A stretch of 64,000 nt of DNA. Origin: Aquitalea sp. LB_tupeE (GTDB taxonomy: Bacteria > Pseudomonadota > Gammaproteobacteria > Burkholderiales > Chromobacteriaceae). The stretch covers positions 1 through 64,000 of the forward strand of contig NZ_JACAXB010000013.1 of the NCBI RefSeq assembly GCF_013391415.1, in the 5' to 3' direction. How positions within the stretch are numbered: position 1 is the stretch's first letter; each line of letters begins with the position of its first letter. The position numbers and the translations under genes are program-made. This document shows positions 18,616 through 28,168 of this stretch, piece after piece. The notes below the pieces were generated by a model, which ran no database searches, was not told the DNA's origin, and worked only from the letters and a program-made list of their open reading frames with translations.

Positions 18616-19713
18616 TCAGGAAAGTTGCGCGTACAACTCCACCAGCTTGCGGCCTTCTGCCGCCCAGCTGTATTTCTGCAGCACCGCCTGCTTGCCCGCC
18701 TCGCCCAGCTGGCGCATACGGTCTTCATCCGCCATCAGGTTGTTGATGGCGGCGGCAATGGCTTGCGGGTCTTGCGGGTCTACCAGCACACCGCAACCGG
18801 CGTCATCCACGATTTCGCGCCAAACCGGGAAGTCACTGGCAATTACCGGCATACCGGCAGCCATGTATTCGAACAGCTTGATCGGCAGCGCATCCACATA
18901 ATTGGGGGTGGGAAACAGCGTCACCAGGCCGATCTTGCTTTGCGCCAGCACCTGGGCCACGCCCTTGCGGTCCAGCACGCCCAGATCATTCACCCGCGCC
19001 CAGCCGGGCTGTGCTTCCAGCTTGGCGCGCAGGTCGCTCTCGCTCCAGATACCAGCCAGATTCAGCCGGGTGGCGGTATCCGGCAGCGCAGCCACAATGG
19101 GTTCGATACCGCGAATGCGGCTGATGCCGCCGATATAACACACCTCGTTCTTGCGGCTGTCCCACGGCGTATCGCGCACCAGCTCTTCCAGAATGGGGAA
19201 GTTGCACACATCCAGCACCCGCCCGCCCAGCTTGGCAAAACGGTTGCGGATATGCGGGGTGGACGTCACCACCGCGTCAAAACGTTTGGCTGCCCAGTCC
19301 TCCACCGTTTCAAAACTGCCGGACACCAGTGGCCGTATCGCACCGGGAATCCAGTGCTTGGCCAGAATCTGCCTCGGCATGTCTTCGTGCACGTCGTAAA
19401 TCACCTTGATGCCAGCCTGCTTCAGGCGTACGGCGGCGGGAATCAGCTCCGGGTCGTGAAAATGCACGATGTCCGGGCGCAGCGCCAATGCCGCCTGGTA
19501 TACCCGGCTGGTGGTGCCGGTCATGCGGGCAAAACGGCCGCCGGTCTTGGGGCCGACATCGTGAAAGCGCACGCCCTTGTTGATTTCCTCGCCCAGGCCA
19601 TCGGCCACGATCAGAGTCACCTCATGACCGGCAGCCGCCAGCGTGGCGCACTCTTTCACGAAAATGCGGATGTCGTGACGCGGATGGGCAGAAGTGAGAT
19701 GGGCTACTTTCAT
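18616..19713 (-). CDS. glycosyltransferase family 4
   Basis: 365 residues, GT-B fold. It starts KVAHLTSAHPRHDIRIF, a pattern common in polysaccharide GT4 enzymes; FHDPELIPA is near 95 and VIYDVHEDMPRQ near 112. The donor site includes VCYIGGISRIRGIE near 190 and LPIKLFEYMAAGMPVIASDFP near 300. The acceptor and donor are unknown. Its start overlaps the stop of the next upstream glycosyltransferase by 4 bases (ATGA). Confidence 0.88.
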   Translation of the reverse strand: MKVAHLTSAHPRHDIRIFVKECATLAAAGHEVTLIVADGLGEEINKGVRFHDVGPKTGGRFARMTGTTSRVYQAALALRPDIVHFHDPELIPAAVRLKQAGIKVIYDVHEDMPRQILAKHWIPGAIRPLVSGSFETVEDWAAKRFDAVVTSTPHIRNRFAKLGGRVLDVCNFPILEELVRDTPWDSRKNEVCYIGGISRIRGIEPIVAALPDTATRLNLAGIWSESDLRAKLEAQPGWARVNDLGVLDRKGVAQVLAQSKIGLVTLFPTPNYVDALPIKLFEYMAAGMPVIASDFPVWREIVDDAGCGVLVDPQDPQAIAAAINNLMADEDRMRQLGEAGKQAVLQKYSWAAEGRKLVELYAQLS

Positions 19714-20798
19714 ACGGCAGAATCCTTGTGTGCCGGGCCGGACAACAGGCTGGCATAGAGATCGGCAAAGTGTTGCATATTGCTGTGGTGCAAGGCCTTT
19801 TGCGCCACCAGCTGGCGGTTAAGCTGCACGGCCTGTGCCAGGCGGGCATTGTCCGCCGCCCAGTCCATGCCAGCGAACAAGCTGTCGCTCAAACGGGCAA
19901 TGTCTTCGGCAATCAGGCCGTTGAGGCCGTCGATCACCCACTCACCATTGGCCGGCAGATTGGACAGTACCGGCAGGCAACCGTGCCCCATGGCTTCCAG
20001 CAGGCTGATGCTGGTGGCGTCCGAACGCGGCACGCTGACAAACAGGCGCGATTCCTGATACAGCGCGCCCAGCAAGGCAGCTGACACGAAACCGGTGAAT
20101 TCCACCCTTTGCAGTTGCAGACGGCTGGCCAGCGCCTTCAGGCTGTCGGTGGACTCGCCACTGGCGGCTACGGTGAGGCTCCAGTCCGGGTAACGGCCAC
20201 TGGCCTCCACCTGCTGCCAGGCGTGCAGGATGGCATCGATACGGTACAGCGGCTTGTGCAGCCGGCAGGACAGCACCTTATTGGCCTTGGCCGCGATATC
20301 CGGCTGTGCCGGTAGCGCGTCCATGCCGAAATTCAGCACGTCGATACGGCAATCATCCCCAGCCAGCTGGCGGATTTTCGCCGCCATATACAGCGAATCC
20401 GAGGTAATGGCGGTAGCGGCACGCAGATTGCCACTGACCATCTGCCGCATCAGCCGGTTACTGTCCGGCAGCAGCAGCACATCCGAGCCCCAGGCGGTCA
20501 GCACCATGGGCACACGGCTGCCTGCCATTGCCCGTCGTGCATGCCAGGCCACGCTATTGGCCTGATGCACATGCACCAGGTCCGGCTTTATCTGGCTCAT
20601 CCAGCGGCGCAATGTGCCTGCGCTACCCAGCGCCTTCAGGCCGAAATCCAGCCGCAGCTCGCCCTTGAGATTGGCCGGGCGCTTGTCTGCCGGGACTTCG
20701 CCATTGCAGGCCAGCCAGATTTCGTCCACATGCGGGGCGATACCGGCCAGGTAACGCCAGGTGTGTACCGAGGCCGAGCCGATCAACAACAGCTTCAT
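19710..20798 (-). CDS. glycosyltransferase, GT4-like
   Basis: 362 residues, GT-B fold. N-terminus KLLLIGSASVHTWRYLAGI, then DLVHVHQANSVAW near 95. The second domain has FTGFVSAALLGALYQESRLFVSVPRSDATSISLLEAMGHG-type segments around residues 235-275, the usual GT4 donor region with the conserved glutamate in LLEAMGHG. Donor and linkage are unknown. It overlaps both neighbours by ATGA junctions, showing a tightly coupled operon. Confidence 0.85.
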   Translation of the reverse strand: MKLLLIGSASVHTWRYLAGIAPHVDEIWLACNGEVPADKRPANLKGELRLDFGLKALGSAGTLRRWMSQIKPDLVHVHQANSVAWHARRAMAGSRVPMVLTAWGSDVLLLPDSNRLMRQMVSGNLRAATAITSDSLYMAAKIRQLAGDDCRIDVLNFGMDALPAQPDIAAKANKVLSCRLHKPLYRIDAILHAWQQVEASGRYPDWSLTVAASGESTDSLKALASRLQLQRVEFTGFVSAALLGALYQESRLFVSVPRSDATSISLLEAMGHGCLPVLSNLPANGEWVIDGLNGLIAEDIARLSDSLFAGMDWAADNARLAQAVQLNRQLVAQKALHHSNMQHFADLYASLLSGPAHKDSAV

Positions 20799-22021
20799 TG
20801 GATATTTTCTTTCTCGATACGGCGCAGTTCCGCTAATAGCCGGTCCAGCTTGTGCGCCAGCGCGGCATTGTCGGCCAGCGCGATATTCATCGGCAGGTTC
20901 AACACCGTGGCAGCCAGCCGTTCGCCCTGCGGCGCGCTACCGGCCACATAGCCGTGGCGGAAGGAAGCGGCCGGGTGAATCACGTCATCAAACCACACGC
21001 CGATATTCAGCCCGCAAGCCTCGCTCAAGCGCCGTGCCACGGCGGCCTTGTTAGCCACCGGGCGGGACAAGGCAAACGGGTAGCGCACCCAGTGACACGC
21101 AGCAGCGGCAGGCACTGCCCATTGGGTAATGGTTGGCAGTTGTGCCAATGCCTGTTGATAACGCTGTGCCAGCGCCTGCTTGTGCGCCAGCGTGGCGGGC
21201 AGATGGGCCAATTGGCGGCGCACCAGTACGGTGGACAGCAGCGGCATGGCGCGCACCGGATGCGGCATGCCTTGGCTCACTTCGGCATCGGCCGAGCGGT
21301 AAATCAGGCCCAGACGGCGGTTGATGGCCATGGTGATGCGGCCCAGCAGCGGCCAGCGTGCACTCAGCAGATGGGCCTTGAGCGTGGCCAGCAAGCGCCA
21401 TTCATCGGCGCAGGGCAGCTCCGGCCAGTCCTGCTGCGGCGCAGCCATGCCGGGCGGGAAAATCGCCAGGCCGCCAATGCCGCCAGTCAGGTTCTTGGAA
21501 TATTCAAAGCTGAAGAAAGCCCCGTCGTGATAGCTGCCCAGCCATTGGCCATCCAGCTGACTGGCAAAACCGTGGGCGGCATCGTCGATGAACTTTACTT
21601 GCGGATGGGCGGCGCGCAGTGCATCCGGCAACCGGCACGGCAGGCCGTAATTGTGCGGCACGATAACGGCGCGGGTGGCCGGGACGATGGCAGCGGCCAG
21701 CACGTCCCAGTCAAAATTCAGGCTGTGTGCCGACACATCGACAAAGCGCAGCGTGGCGGACAACGCCGGAATCTGGTTAGGTACCACTACGCAGGTATAG
21801 GCCGGGACAATCACCTCATCCCCGGCACCGATGCCATGTTGCTGCAGCAGCACGCGTAGCGCGGCACGGCCGGTGTCATACAAGCCGATGCGCGCCTCAT
21901 CCACGCCAAAGCAGTACGCCAGCTCGCGCCGCAGCGCCGCACGCTGGTATCTGCGGCCACGCAGCATGCCGGGCAAAGCGGACAGATAATCGCACAGGCT
22001 CAGTGAATTAGCCGTGAGCAT
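20795..22021 (-). CDS. DegT/DnrJ-like PLP aminotransferase, divergent
   Basis: 408 residues. The DegT fold is visible from GLYDTGRAALRVLLQ near 46, EVIVPAYTCVVVPNQI near 69, IDDAAHGFASQLDG near 150 and the Schiff-base lysine in FFSFEYSKNLTGGIGG near 170. It is more distant from WbpE and PglE than these are from each other and lacks the usual C-terminal substrate motifs, so its sugar is not clear. It overlaps the flippase gene by 14 bases. Confidence 0.75.
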   Translation of the reverse strand: MLTANSLSLCDYLSALPGMLRGRRYQRAALRRELAYCFGVDEARIGLYDTGRAALRVLLQQHGIGAGDEVIVPAYTCVVVPNQIPALSATLRFVDVSAHSLNFDWDVLAAAIVPATRAVIVPHNYGLPCRLPDALRAAHPQVKFIDDAAHGFASQLDGQWLGSYHDGAFFSFEYSKNLTGGIGGLAIFPPGMAAPQQDWPELPCADEWRLLATLKAHLLSARWPLLGRITMAINRRLGLIYRSADAEVSQGMPHPVRAMPLLSTVLVRRQLAHLPATLAHKQALAQRYQQALAQLPTITQWAVPAAAACHWVRYPFALSRPVANKAAVARRLSEACGLNIGVWFDDVIHPAASFRHGYVAGSAPQGERLAATVLNLPMNIALADNAALAHKLDRLLAELRRIEKENIQ

Positions 22022-23303
22022 GGACTTGCTCCAGTTGGCGACACAGCCGGAATACCCAGACCATGTAGATAATGTAATAGATGGAAACCGTCACCGACAG
22101 CAGGCGGAACACCTGATGGGCATGCTCCCCCGCCCAGTACACCACGCCCAGCGAGCCCAGGTTCACCACCACGCCTAACAGGGCAAACAGCAGCGACTGG
22201 CGCTGGCGCGACAGCACCATGGGCACCATGAAGCAAGGCGCCGCCAGGAACATGCAGAAGAAGGACGGAGTCAGCGTGGCGGCTATCTGGCCGGCATCAC
22301 GCCATTGCTCGCCAAAGGCAAAGGCAAACAGCGGCCCACCCCAGACCATGATGATGAGAAAAGGCACAATCGCCAGTGCGGACAGCACCAGCAGCGCCTT
22401 TTTCAGCAAGGGCCGCAGGCTCTGACCCTTGGCATGCGCTTCAGCCAGATCGCGGTACAGCACTTGCGACACGGCTTGCCCCAGCAAGGCGGCGGGCAGC
22501 TTCAATACGCGTACCACCAGGCCGTAATGGCCCATCAGCTCGGCGGTGGCCAATATGCCCAGCAACTGCACCATCAGCGAATCCTGCAAGGCCACCACAA
22601 AAGCATGCGGGGTATTGACCAGCGGGAATTCACGATAGCGGTGCAGGATGCGACCCATACCACCGGAGCGGGCGGTACGCAGCCACTGCGGCAGTGCGCG
22701 CCAGTCCTGCCGTGCTTGCAGCAGCCAGGAGGCGGTCTGGCCGGCAATCTGCGCCAGCAACAGGCCCAGTGCACCCAGCTTGCCGAAGCCTGCAGCCAGT
22801 TGCACGGTCACCATGGCGGCGGATTGGCCCATGCGGCCTTGGGCATTGGCGCTGTAACGGCGCTGGCGGTTGTTCCAGTTGGTCCAGATCTGGTTATTGG
22901 CCGCCACCCAGATGCCCAGCGGCAGCAAGGGCAGCCACGGGGCCATGGCCGGGGCATGCAGCCGGGCGGCAATCCACGGTCCGGCTGCCAGCAGCGGAAT
23001 GCTCAGCACCGCCAGCAGCAGGGTGTTGAACAACAGCGCCAGCACCATCAGGCGCATGGCGTCGGCTTTTTCTTCCGGCAACACCACCGCCATGTCGTAG
23101 CGCCAGGTGGCAATCACCACCAGGTTGGACAACCAGGCGACAAACTGCGTCAGCACGCCAAAATCGGCCGGGCTGTACAGCCGGGTCAGCAGCGGGGTGA
23201 ACAATACCGGCAGGAACTGCGCCACGGCAGCGCCGCCAGCCAGGGTGGCGACATTGCGGGCAAAGCCGCCCTGCCCCAGCCTGGCCTTGAGTTTGGCCAG
23301 CAC
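22008..23303 (-). CDS. Wzx-type polysaccharide flippase
   Basis: 431 residues, about 12 helices. The N-terminal GGAAVAQFLPVLFTPLLTRLYSPADFGVLTQF is typical of the MOP/PST flippase family (O-antigen and lipooligosaccharide exporters). It should flip the undecaprenyl-linked oligosaccharide across the inner membrane. The start is GTG at 23303, two bases after the wbpE-like stop. It is the only transporter in the locus; no ABC exporter is present. Confidence 0.88.
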   Translation of the reverse strand: MLAKLKARLGQGGFARNVATLAGGAAVAQFLPVLFTPLLTRLYSPADFGVLTQFVAWLSNLVVIATWRYDMAVVLPEEKADAMRLMVLALLFNTLLLAVLSIPLLAAGPWIAARLHAPAMAPWLPLLPLGIWVAANNQIWTNWNNRQRRYSANAQGRMGQSAAMVTVQLAAGFGKLGALGLLLAQIAGQTASWLLQARQDWRALPQWLRTARSGGMGRILHRYREFPLVNTPHAFVVALQDSLMVQLLGILATAELMGHYGLVVRVLKLPAALLGQAVSQVLYRDLAEAHAKGQSLRPLLKKALLVLSALAIVPFLIIMVWGGPLFAFAFGEQWRDAGQIAATLTPSFFCMFLAAPCFMVPMVLSRQRQSLLFALLGVVVNLGSLGVVYWAGEHAHQVFRLLSVTVSIYYIIYMVWVFRLCRQLEQVHAHG

Positions 23304-23305
23304 GC

Positions 23306-24403
23306 TCAGCCCAGTGCCTTTTTCACCGCAGCGACAATGGCATCCTGCGTGGCTTCATCCAGGAAGGGGTGCATTGGCAGGCTCATCACGCGCTTGCCGG
23401 CGGCTTCGGCCAGCGGGAAGCTGCCTTCGCCTTGGCCCAGATGGGCAAAGGCCGGTTGCAGGTGCAGCGGAATCGGGTAATGCACGGCGGTGGGCACGCC
23501 CAGTTCCTGCAGGGCTTTCTGTACCGCTTCGCGATTGTCCACCTCGATGGTGTACTGGGCGTAAACGTGGGTATTACCCGTGCCAATCACCGGCACGCGG
23601 GCTACGTCCTGCAGCAGCGCGCTGTAGCGGGCACCAATGCGCTCACGCGCCGCCACCTCGTCGGCAAAGCTGGGCAGCTTGGCCAGCAGCACCGCGGCCT
23701 GGATGGTGTCCAGCCTGCCATTGAGGCCGATCACCGGGTGGTGGTAGCGACGGTCCTGGCCGTGCACGCGGATTTCGCGCATTTTCTTCGCCAGCTCGTC
23801 GTCATTGGTAAAGCAGGCACCGCCGTCGCCATAGCAGCCCAGCGGCTTGCTGGGGAAGAAGCTGGTGCAGCCGATGGTGGACAGGTTGCCGGATTTCTTG
23901 CCGTGCTGACTGGCACCAAAGCTTTGTGCGCCGTCCTCGATCACCGCAATGCCGTGCTTCTCGGCAATGGCGTTGATGGCGGTGAAGTCCGCGCACTGGC
24001 CGTACAGGCTGACCGGCATGATGGCCTTGGTGCGCGGGGTGATGGCCGCTTCCAGCAGCGCCGGGTCCAGGTTGTAGCTGACGGGGTCGATGTCGACAAA
24101 CACCGGGGTGGCACCCAGCAGGGCAATCATTTCGCCGGTGGCAATGAAGGTAAACGGGGTGGTGATGACTTCGTCGCCACGGCCCACGCCCAGCGCCATC
24201 AGCGCAATCAGCAGCGCCTTGGTGCCGTCACACACGCCGATGGCATGCTTGACACCGGTGTAGGCGGCCAGTTGCTGTTCTACCTCTTTGACTTCCGGCC
24301 CCATGATGTACTGGCCGTGATCCAGCACCGCGTGGATGCGGGCGTCGATGTCGGCTTTCAGATGCTGGTACTGCGCTTTGAGGTCGATGAACTGGATGCT
24401 CAT
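23306..24403 (-). CDS. wbpE: UDP-2-acetamido-2-deoxy-3-oxo-glucuronate aminotransferase (WbpE-like)
   Basis: 365 residues, DegT family. It starts IQFIDLKAQYQHLKADID as WbpE/WlbC proteins do. ITTPFTFIATGEMIALLGA is near 80, EDGAQSFGASQ near 157 and the PLP lysine is in TSFFPSKPLGCYGDGGA near 185. It aminates the 3-keto group produced by the WbpB-like oxidase, with glutamate as donor. Its partners WbpD, WbpB and WbpA follow upstream in the same operon, which makes the assignment firm. Confidence 0.92.
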   Translation of the reverse strand: MSIQFIDLKAQYQHLKADIDARIHAVLDHGQYIMGPEVKEVEQQLAAYTGVKHAIGVCDGTKALLIALMALGVGRGDEVITTPFTFIATGEMIALLGATPVFVDIDPVSYNLDPALLEAAITPRTKAIMPVSLYGQCADFTAINAIAEKHGIAVIEDGAQSFGASQHGKKSGNLSTIGCTSFFPSKPLGCYGDGGACFTNDDELAKKMREIRVHGQDRRYHHPVIGLNGRLDTIQAAVLLAKLPSFADEVAARERIGARYSALLQDVARVPVIGTGNTHVYAQYTIEVDNREAVQKALQELGVPTAVHYPIPLHLQPAFAHLGQGEGSFPLAEAAGKRVMSLPMHPFLDEATQDAIVAAVKKALG

Positions 24404-24486
24404 GGCTCGATTCCTTGCTGGGGCCGGGCTGCCGTGCGGGCAGTCGTCGGGATTGTATGGTTTCAGGCGGTGCAGACTGGTCCGGT

Positions 24487-25056
24487 TCAGGCCGGTGTGC
24501 AGTGATTGCCGCCAATCTGGTAAAAGCTGTCGCAGGCCGGGCAGGCATGGGTGCCGATGTCATTGGGCAGACGCTCGCCACAGGCGCACATCCAGCCGAT
24601 GCGCTTGGCCGGCGTGCCCACCATCAGCGCATGGGCCGGTACGTCGCGGGTGACTACCGCGCCGGCACCGATAAAGGCATATTCTCCCACCTGATGGCCG
24701 CAAACGATGGTGGCATTGGCACCGATGGAGGCACCACGCTTCACCACCGTGCGGCGGTATTCGTCCTTGCGACTGACATGGCTGCGCGGATTGTTGACAT
24801 TGGTGAACACCATGGACGGGCCGCAGAACACGTCGTCTTCCAGCGTGACGGCATCGTAGATGGAGACATTGTTCTGGATCTTGACGTTGTTACCGATCTC
24901 TACGTCATTGCCGACAAACACGTTCTGGCCGAAGGAGCAGCGCTCGCCAATGCTGGCGCCGCCGCAGATATGCACCCAGTGCCAGATGCGGGTGTCGGCA
25001 CCGATTTGTGCGCCTTCATCAACAATGGCGGTAGGGTGTACGGTGTATTGGGTCAT
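24487..25056 (-). CDS. wbpD: UDP-2-acetamido-3-amino-glucuronate N-acetyltransferase (WbpD-like)
   Basis: 189 residues. Left-handed beta-helix hexapeptide repeats run from residue 10 to about 150 (for example [22 protein letters not shown], then [19 protein letters not shown]). Other segments are [16 protein letters not shown] and [31 protein letters not shown] short C-terminal cysteine-rich tail ([19 protein letters not shown]) looks like a small zinc-ribbon, as in many WbpD proteins. It acetylates the 3-amino group using acetyl-CoA. Confidence 0.92.
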   Translation of the reverse strand: MTQYTVHPTAIVDEGAQIGADTRIWHWVHICGGASIGERCSFGQNVFVGNDVEIGNNVKIQNNVSIYDAVTLEDDVFCGPSMVFTNVNNPRSHVSRKDEYRRTVVKRGASIGANATIVCGHQVGEYAFIGAGAVVTRDVPAHALMVGTPAKRIGWMCACGERLPNDIGTHACPACDSFYQIGGNHCTPA

Positions 25057-25077
25057 GGGCGGGCCTCCGGACGGGGG

Positions 25078-25614
25078 TCAGAAAAACAGGAAAAAGCCAT
25101 CGGCAAAATACACCAGGCCAAGCAGGCCGATGGGCAGCGCCGCCAGCCAGACCGCCTTGCGCTTGAACAGGCCGGCAATGGAGGAAATCAGGATGGCCAC
25201 TTGCAGGAAGATCACCGCCACGCCAAACGGCTTGCCCTGACGCTGAGCAGCATCGCGCTCGGCTTCCAGACGGCGGGCTTCCTTTTCGATTTCCTTGCGC
25301 TCGGCGGCATAGCGGGCAGCCTTGTCGCCCACTTTCTTCAGCTGGGCCTGATAGTGCTCGCGCTGTGCCGGACTGGTGGAAGCCGGCAGGCTGTCCAGCT
25401 CGAACTGCAGCCGCTCGCGCTCCACATCGTACAGGTTGCCCTTGATGCCCTTGGCCTGATAGTAGGCCCACTGGTCGGAGGCCTGGGCCTGGGCAATCAC
25501 GCTACGGGTGGAGAAACCACCGCCCTTGAAGGTGGATAAGGTGGCACACACAGCCAGGATGACGGTGGTGAGTGCCAAATAATTCAGCCAGGGGTCTTTC
25601 TTTTCTTCAGCCAT
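25078..25614 (-). CDS. DUF4337 family membrane protein
   Basis: 178 residues. One helix near the N-terminus (YLALTTVILAVCATLS), the DUF4337 motif QASDQWAYYQAKGIKGNLYD near 45, a long charged coiled-coil region (residues 85-125, rich in K, E and R) and two C-terminal helices. The family has no established function and is not a usual glycan-locus member. It sits between wbpD and wbpB with short gaps and is co-transcribed. Confidence 0.82.
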   Translation of the reverse strand: MAEEKKDPWLNYLALTTVILAVCATLSTFKGGGFSTRSVIAQAQASDQWAYYQAKGIKGNLYDVERERLQFELDSLPASTSPAQREHYQAQLKKVGDKAARYAAERKEIEKEARRLEAERDAAQRQGKPFGVAVIFLQVAILISSIAGLFKRKAVWLAALPIGLLGLVYFADGFFLFF

Positions 25615-25693
25615 GATTGTGTTTCAGTATTGCGCGATACGTTCAGGTGGTTGATGGACCGACCGGCCCGCAAGACGCGGGCCGGGGTGAGGC

Positions 25694-26758
25694 TCAGTAA
25701 TCCAGCGGCAGGCTGATGCGGCGGCCATCACGGGCCGACAGGTACATGGCAATCAGCAGTTCCAGCGATTTCAGCCCTTCGCGGCCGTCAGTTTCCGGCT
25801 CGGCCTTGCCCTGCATCACGTTGATCACGTTGTCGTAGTACAGCGGGTGACCAAAGCCGTAGACGCTGGTGGTGGCGTAGCTGGCGTTCTTGATTTCGTC
25901 GTCCATGGCGTGCGGCTCGGCGAATTCCCAGTGCTGGATTTCGTTGACTGCCACACCACCCACGCGCACCGAACCCTTTTCACCCAGGATGGTGATGGAG
26001 CCTTCCAGGTTCTTCGGGTAGGTGAGCATGGTCACGTTCATGCTGCCCAGCGCGCCGGAACGCCACTTGATGCTGACGGTGCCGGTGTCTTCCACTTCGA
26101 TATTGCGCGCCAGCGTGGCGGTGTAAGCCTGCACGCTTTCGACCGGGCCGATCAGCCAGTCCAGCAGGTCCACATAGTGGCTGGCCTGGTTCATGAAGGC
26201 ACCGCCGTCAAATTCCCAGGTACCGCGCCAGCCGCCCTGGTCGTAATAGCTTTGCGGACGGGTCCAGAACACATTGACGTTGACCATGTAGATACGGCCA
26301 AAGCGTTTTTCCTGCATGGCGCGCTTGAGCAGTTGCAGGGTGTCGTTACGACGGTTCTGCTTGACCACGAACATGCGCTTGCCGGCCTTGTCAGCAGCTT
26401 TCACCATGGCCAGGCCGTCTTCCCAGCGGGTGGCCATCGGCTTTTCCGTCATCACGTGAAAACCGGCTTCGGAACATTCGATGCTTTGCGCCGGATGCAG
26501 GCCGGACGGGGTGGTCAGCACGATGATGTCGGCATTGGTGGAGGCCAGCATGTCGGTGAGATTGCTGTGGCCACGGGCGCCGGTGCGTTCTACCGCAGCT
26601 TGCAGTGCAGCCGGGTCGATGTCACAGACGTCTACCAGTTCGGCACGGTCTTCGTGTTTTTCCAGCGAACCGAAATGGTTGTTGGCAATGCGGCCACAGC
26701 CAACCAGCGCGAAGCGGATCTTGCGGTCGGTGATGGGGGCGTGATGTACGGTTTTCAT
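25694..26758 (-). CDS. wbpB: UDP-N-acetyl-D-glucosaminuronate 3-dehydrogenase (WbpB-like)
   Basis: 354 residues from the ATG at 26758 (GGAA nine bases upstream); the frame is open to 26788. Gfo/Idh/MocA fold: the NAD-binding ALVGCGRIANNHFG near residue 18, TEKPMATRWEDG near 100 with the catalytic lysine, and the C-terminal domain with GGAFMNQASHYVDLLDWLIG near 180. It oxidises C3 of UDP-GlcNAcA, coupled to WbpE in the family's known pathway. The gene order wbpA-wbpB-(DUF4337)-wbpD-wbpE differs from Pseudomonas only by the inserted gene. Confidence 0.92.
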   Translation of the reverse strand: MKTVHHAPITDRKIRFALVGCGRIANNHFGSLEKHEDRAELVDVCDIDPAALQAAVERTGARGHSNLTDMLASTNADIIVLTTPSGLHPAQSIECSEAGFHVMTEKPMATRWEDGLAMVKAADKAGKRMFVVKQNRRNDTLQLLKRAMQEKRFGRIYMVNVNVFWTRPQSYYDQGGWRGTWEFDGGAFMNQASHYVDLLDWLIGPVESVQAYTATLARNIEVEDTGTVSIKWRSGALGSMNVTMLTYPKNLEGSITILGEKGSVRVGGVAVNEIQHWEFAEPHAMDDEIKNASYATTSVYGFGHPLYYDNVINVMQGKAEPETDGREGLKSLELLIAMYLSARDGRRISLPLDY

Positions 26759-26830
26759 GGTGTGTTCCGTTCTGTGCTTAAACGGCAAAAGGCGACCACG
26801 GGGTCGCCTGCTTGCGTCATGCCGTCAGGG

Positions 26831-28138
26831 TCAGGCCTTGACGATGTGGTCGGCGGGTTCCAGATACTTGCCACGGCTGTCGACGATCAGCTGGGCATGT
26901 TGCTTCAGCAGCGTGTAATCGAACTTGTCATGGTCGGTAGCCAGCAACACGCAGTCGTAGCTGGCAATGGTGGCCGCATCCAGCGCCACGCTGGACAGCT
27001 CGAAGTGGTGCTCGCGCATCTTGGGGAATACCGGCACGTGCGGATCGCTGTAGGATACTTCCGCGCCCAGGTCGCGCAGTTTTTCCATCAGGAACACCGA
27101 CGGGCTTTCGCGCATGTCGTCCACGTTCTTCTTGTAGGCAATGCCCAACACCAGCACGCGGCTGCCGTTGATGGCTTTCTTGCGGGTGTTCAGCGCAGCG
27201 GCCACCTTGGCCACCACCCAGTCGGGCATATTGCTGTTGACTTCACCTGCCAGCTCGATGAAACGGGTGTTCACACCGTATTCACGCGCTTTCCAGGTGA
27301 GGTAGAACGGGTCGATCGGGATGCAGTGGCCACCCAGGCCCGGGCCCGGATAGTAGGGCACGAAGCCGAAAGGCTTGGTGGCGGCAGCACGGATCACTTC
27401 GTGAATGTCGATGCCCATCTTGTCGGCCACGATCTTCATTTCGTTGACCAGACCGATGTTCACCGCACGGTGGATGTTTTCCAGCAGCTTGGTCATCTCG
27501 GCGGCACGGGTGGAGGATACCGGCACCACCTTGTCGATCACCGCGCTGTACAGTGCCACGCCGATTTCCTGGCAGGCCGGGCTGTAGCCACCGCATACCT
27601 TGGGAATGGTGCGGGTGGTGAAGTTGGGGTTACCCGGATCTTCACGCTCCGGCGAGAACACCAGGAAGGCATTCTCGCCCACCTTGAAGCCGCGGGATTC
27701 CATGCGCGGCAGCAGTTCTTCGTCAGTGGTGCCCGGGTAGGTGGTGGATTCCAGCGATACCAGATGGCCTTCGCGCAGATAGGGCACCAGGCTGTCCATG
27801 GTGTCGAGCACGAAGCTCAAGTCCGGCTCGCGGTATTTGTTCAGCGGGGTCGGCACACACAGAATCAGGGTGTCGGCTTCCGGCGCGCGGGAGAAGTCGG
27901 TGGTGGCTTCAAAGCCGCGTTCCAGCGCGGTGGCAATGCTGTCGGCGCTGATATGCTCGATATAGCTCTTGCCGGCCATCAGGGCGTCAACCTTGCTCTG
28001 GTCGATGTCAAAGCCCAGTACCTTGTAGCCCACTTCGGCAAAACGCAGCATCAGCGGCAGGCCGACATAGCCCAGGCCGACAATGCCGATGACGGCGGAT
28101 TTGTCCGCGATACGGTTAAGCAATTGCTGCTTGATCAC
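26831..28138 (-). CDS. wbpA: UDP-N-acetyl-D-glucosamine 6-dehydrogenase (WbpA-like)
   Basis: 435 residues from a GTG at 28138, which has GGGA eight bases upstream and fits the family start; ATGs at 28171 and 28195 are in frame but would place the leader hairpin inside the coding region. The NAD-binding [13 protein letters not shown] is near residue 17, [10 protein letters not shown] and the catalytic cysteine in [16 protein letters not shown] near 252. It oxidises UDP-GlcNAc twice to UDP-GlcNAcA, opening the WbpA-B-E-D route to UDP-GlcNAc(3NAc)A. First gene of the locus. Confidence 0.92.
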   Translation of the reverse strand: MIKQQLLNRIADKSAVIGIVGLGYVGLPLMLRFAEVGYKVLGFDIDQSKVDALMAGKSYIEHISADSIATALERGFEATTDFSRAPEADTLILCVPTPLNKYREPDLSFVLDTMDSLVPYLREGHLVSLESTTYPGTTDEELLPRMESRGFKVGENAFLVFSPEREDPGNPNFTTRTIPKVCGGYSPACQEIGVALYSAVIDKVVPVSSTRAAEMTKLLENIHRAVNIGLVNEMKIVADKMGIDIHEVIRAAATKPFGFVPYYPGPGLGGHCIPIDPFYLTWKAREYGVNTRFIELAGEVNSNMPDWVVAKVAAALNTRKKAINGSRVLVLGIAYKKNVDDMRESPSVFLMEKLRDLGAEVSYSDPHVPVFPKMREHHFELSSVALDAATIASYDCVLLATDHDKFDYTLLKQHAQLIVDSRGKYLEPADHIVKA

Positions 28139-28168
28139 AATGATAGTCCCAACAAAGTAAAAACCTGC

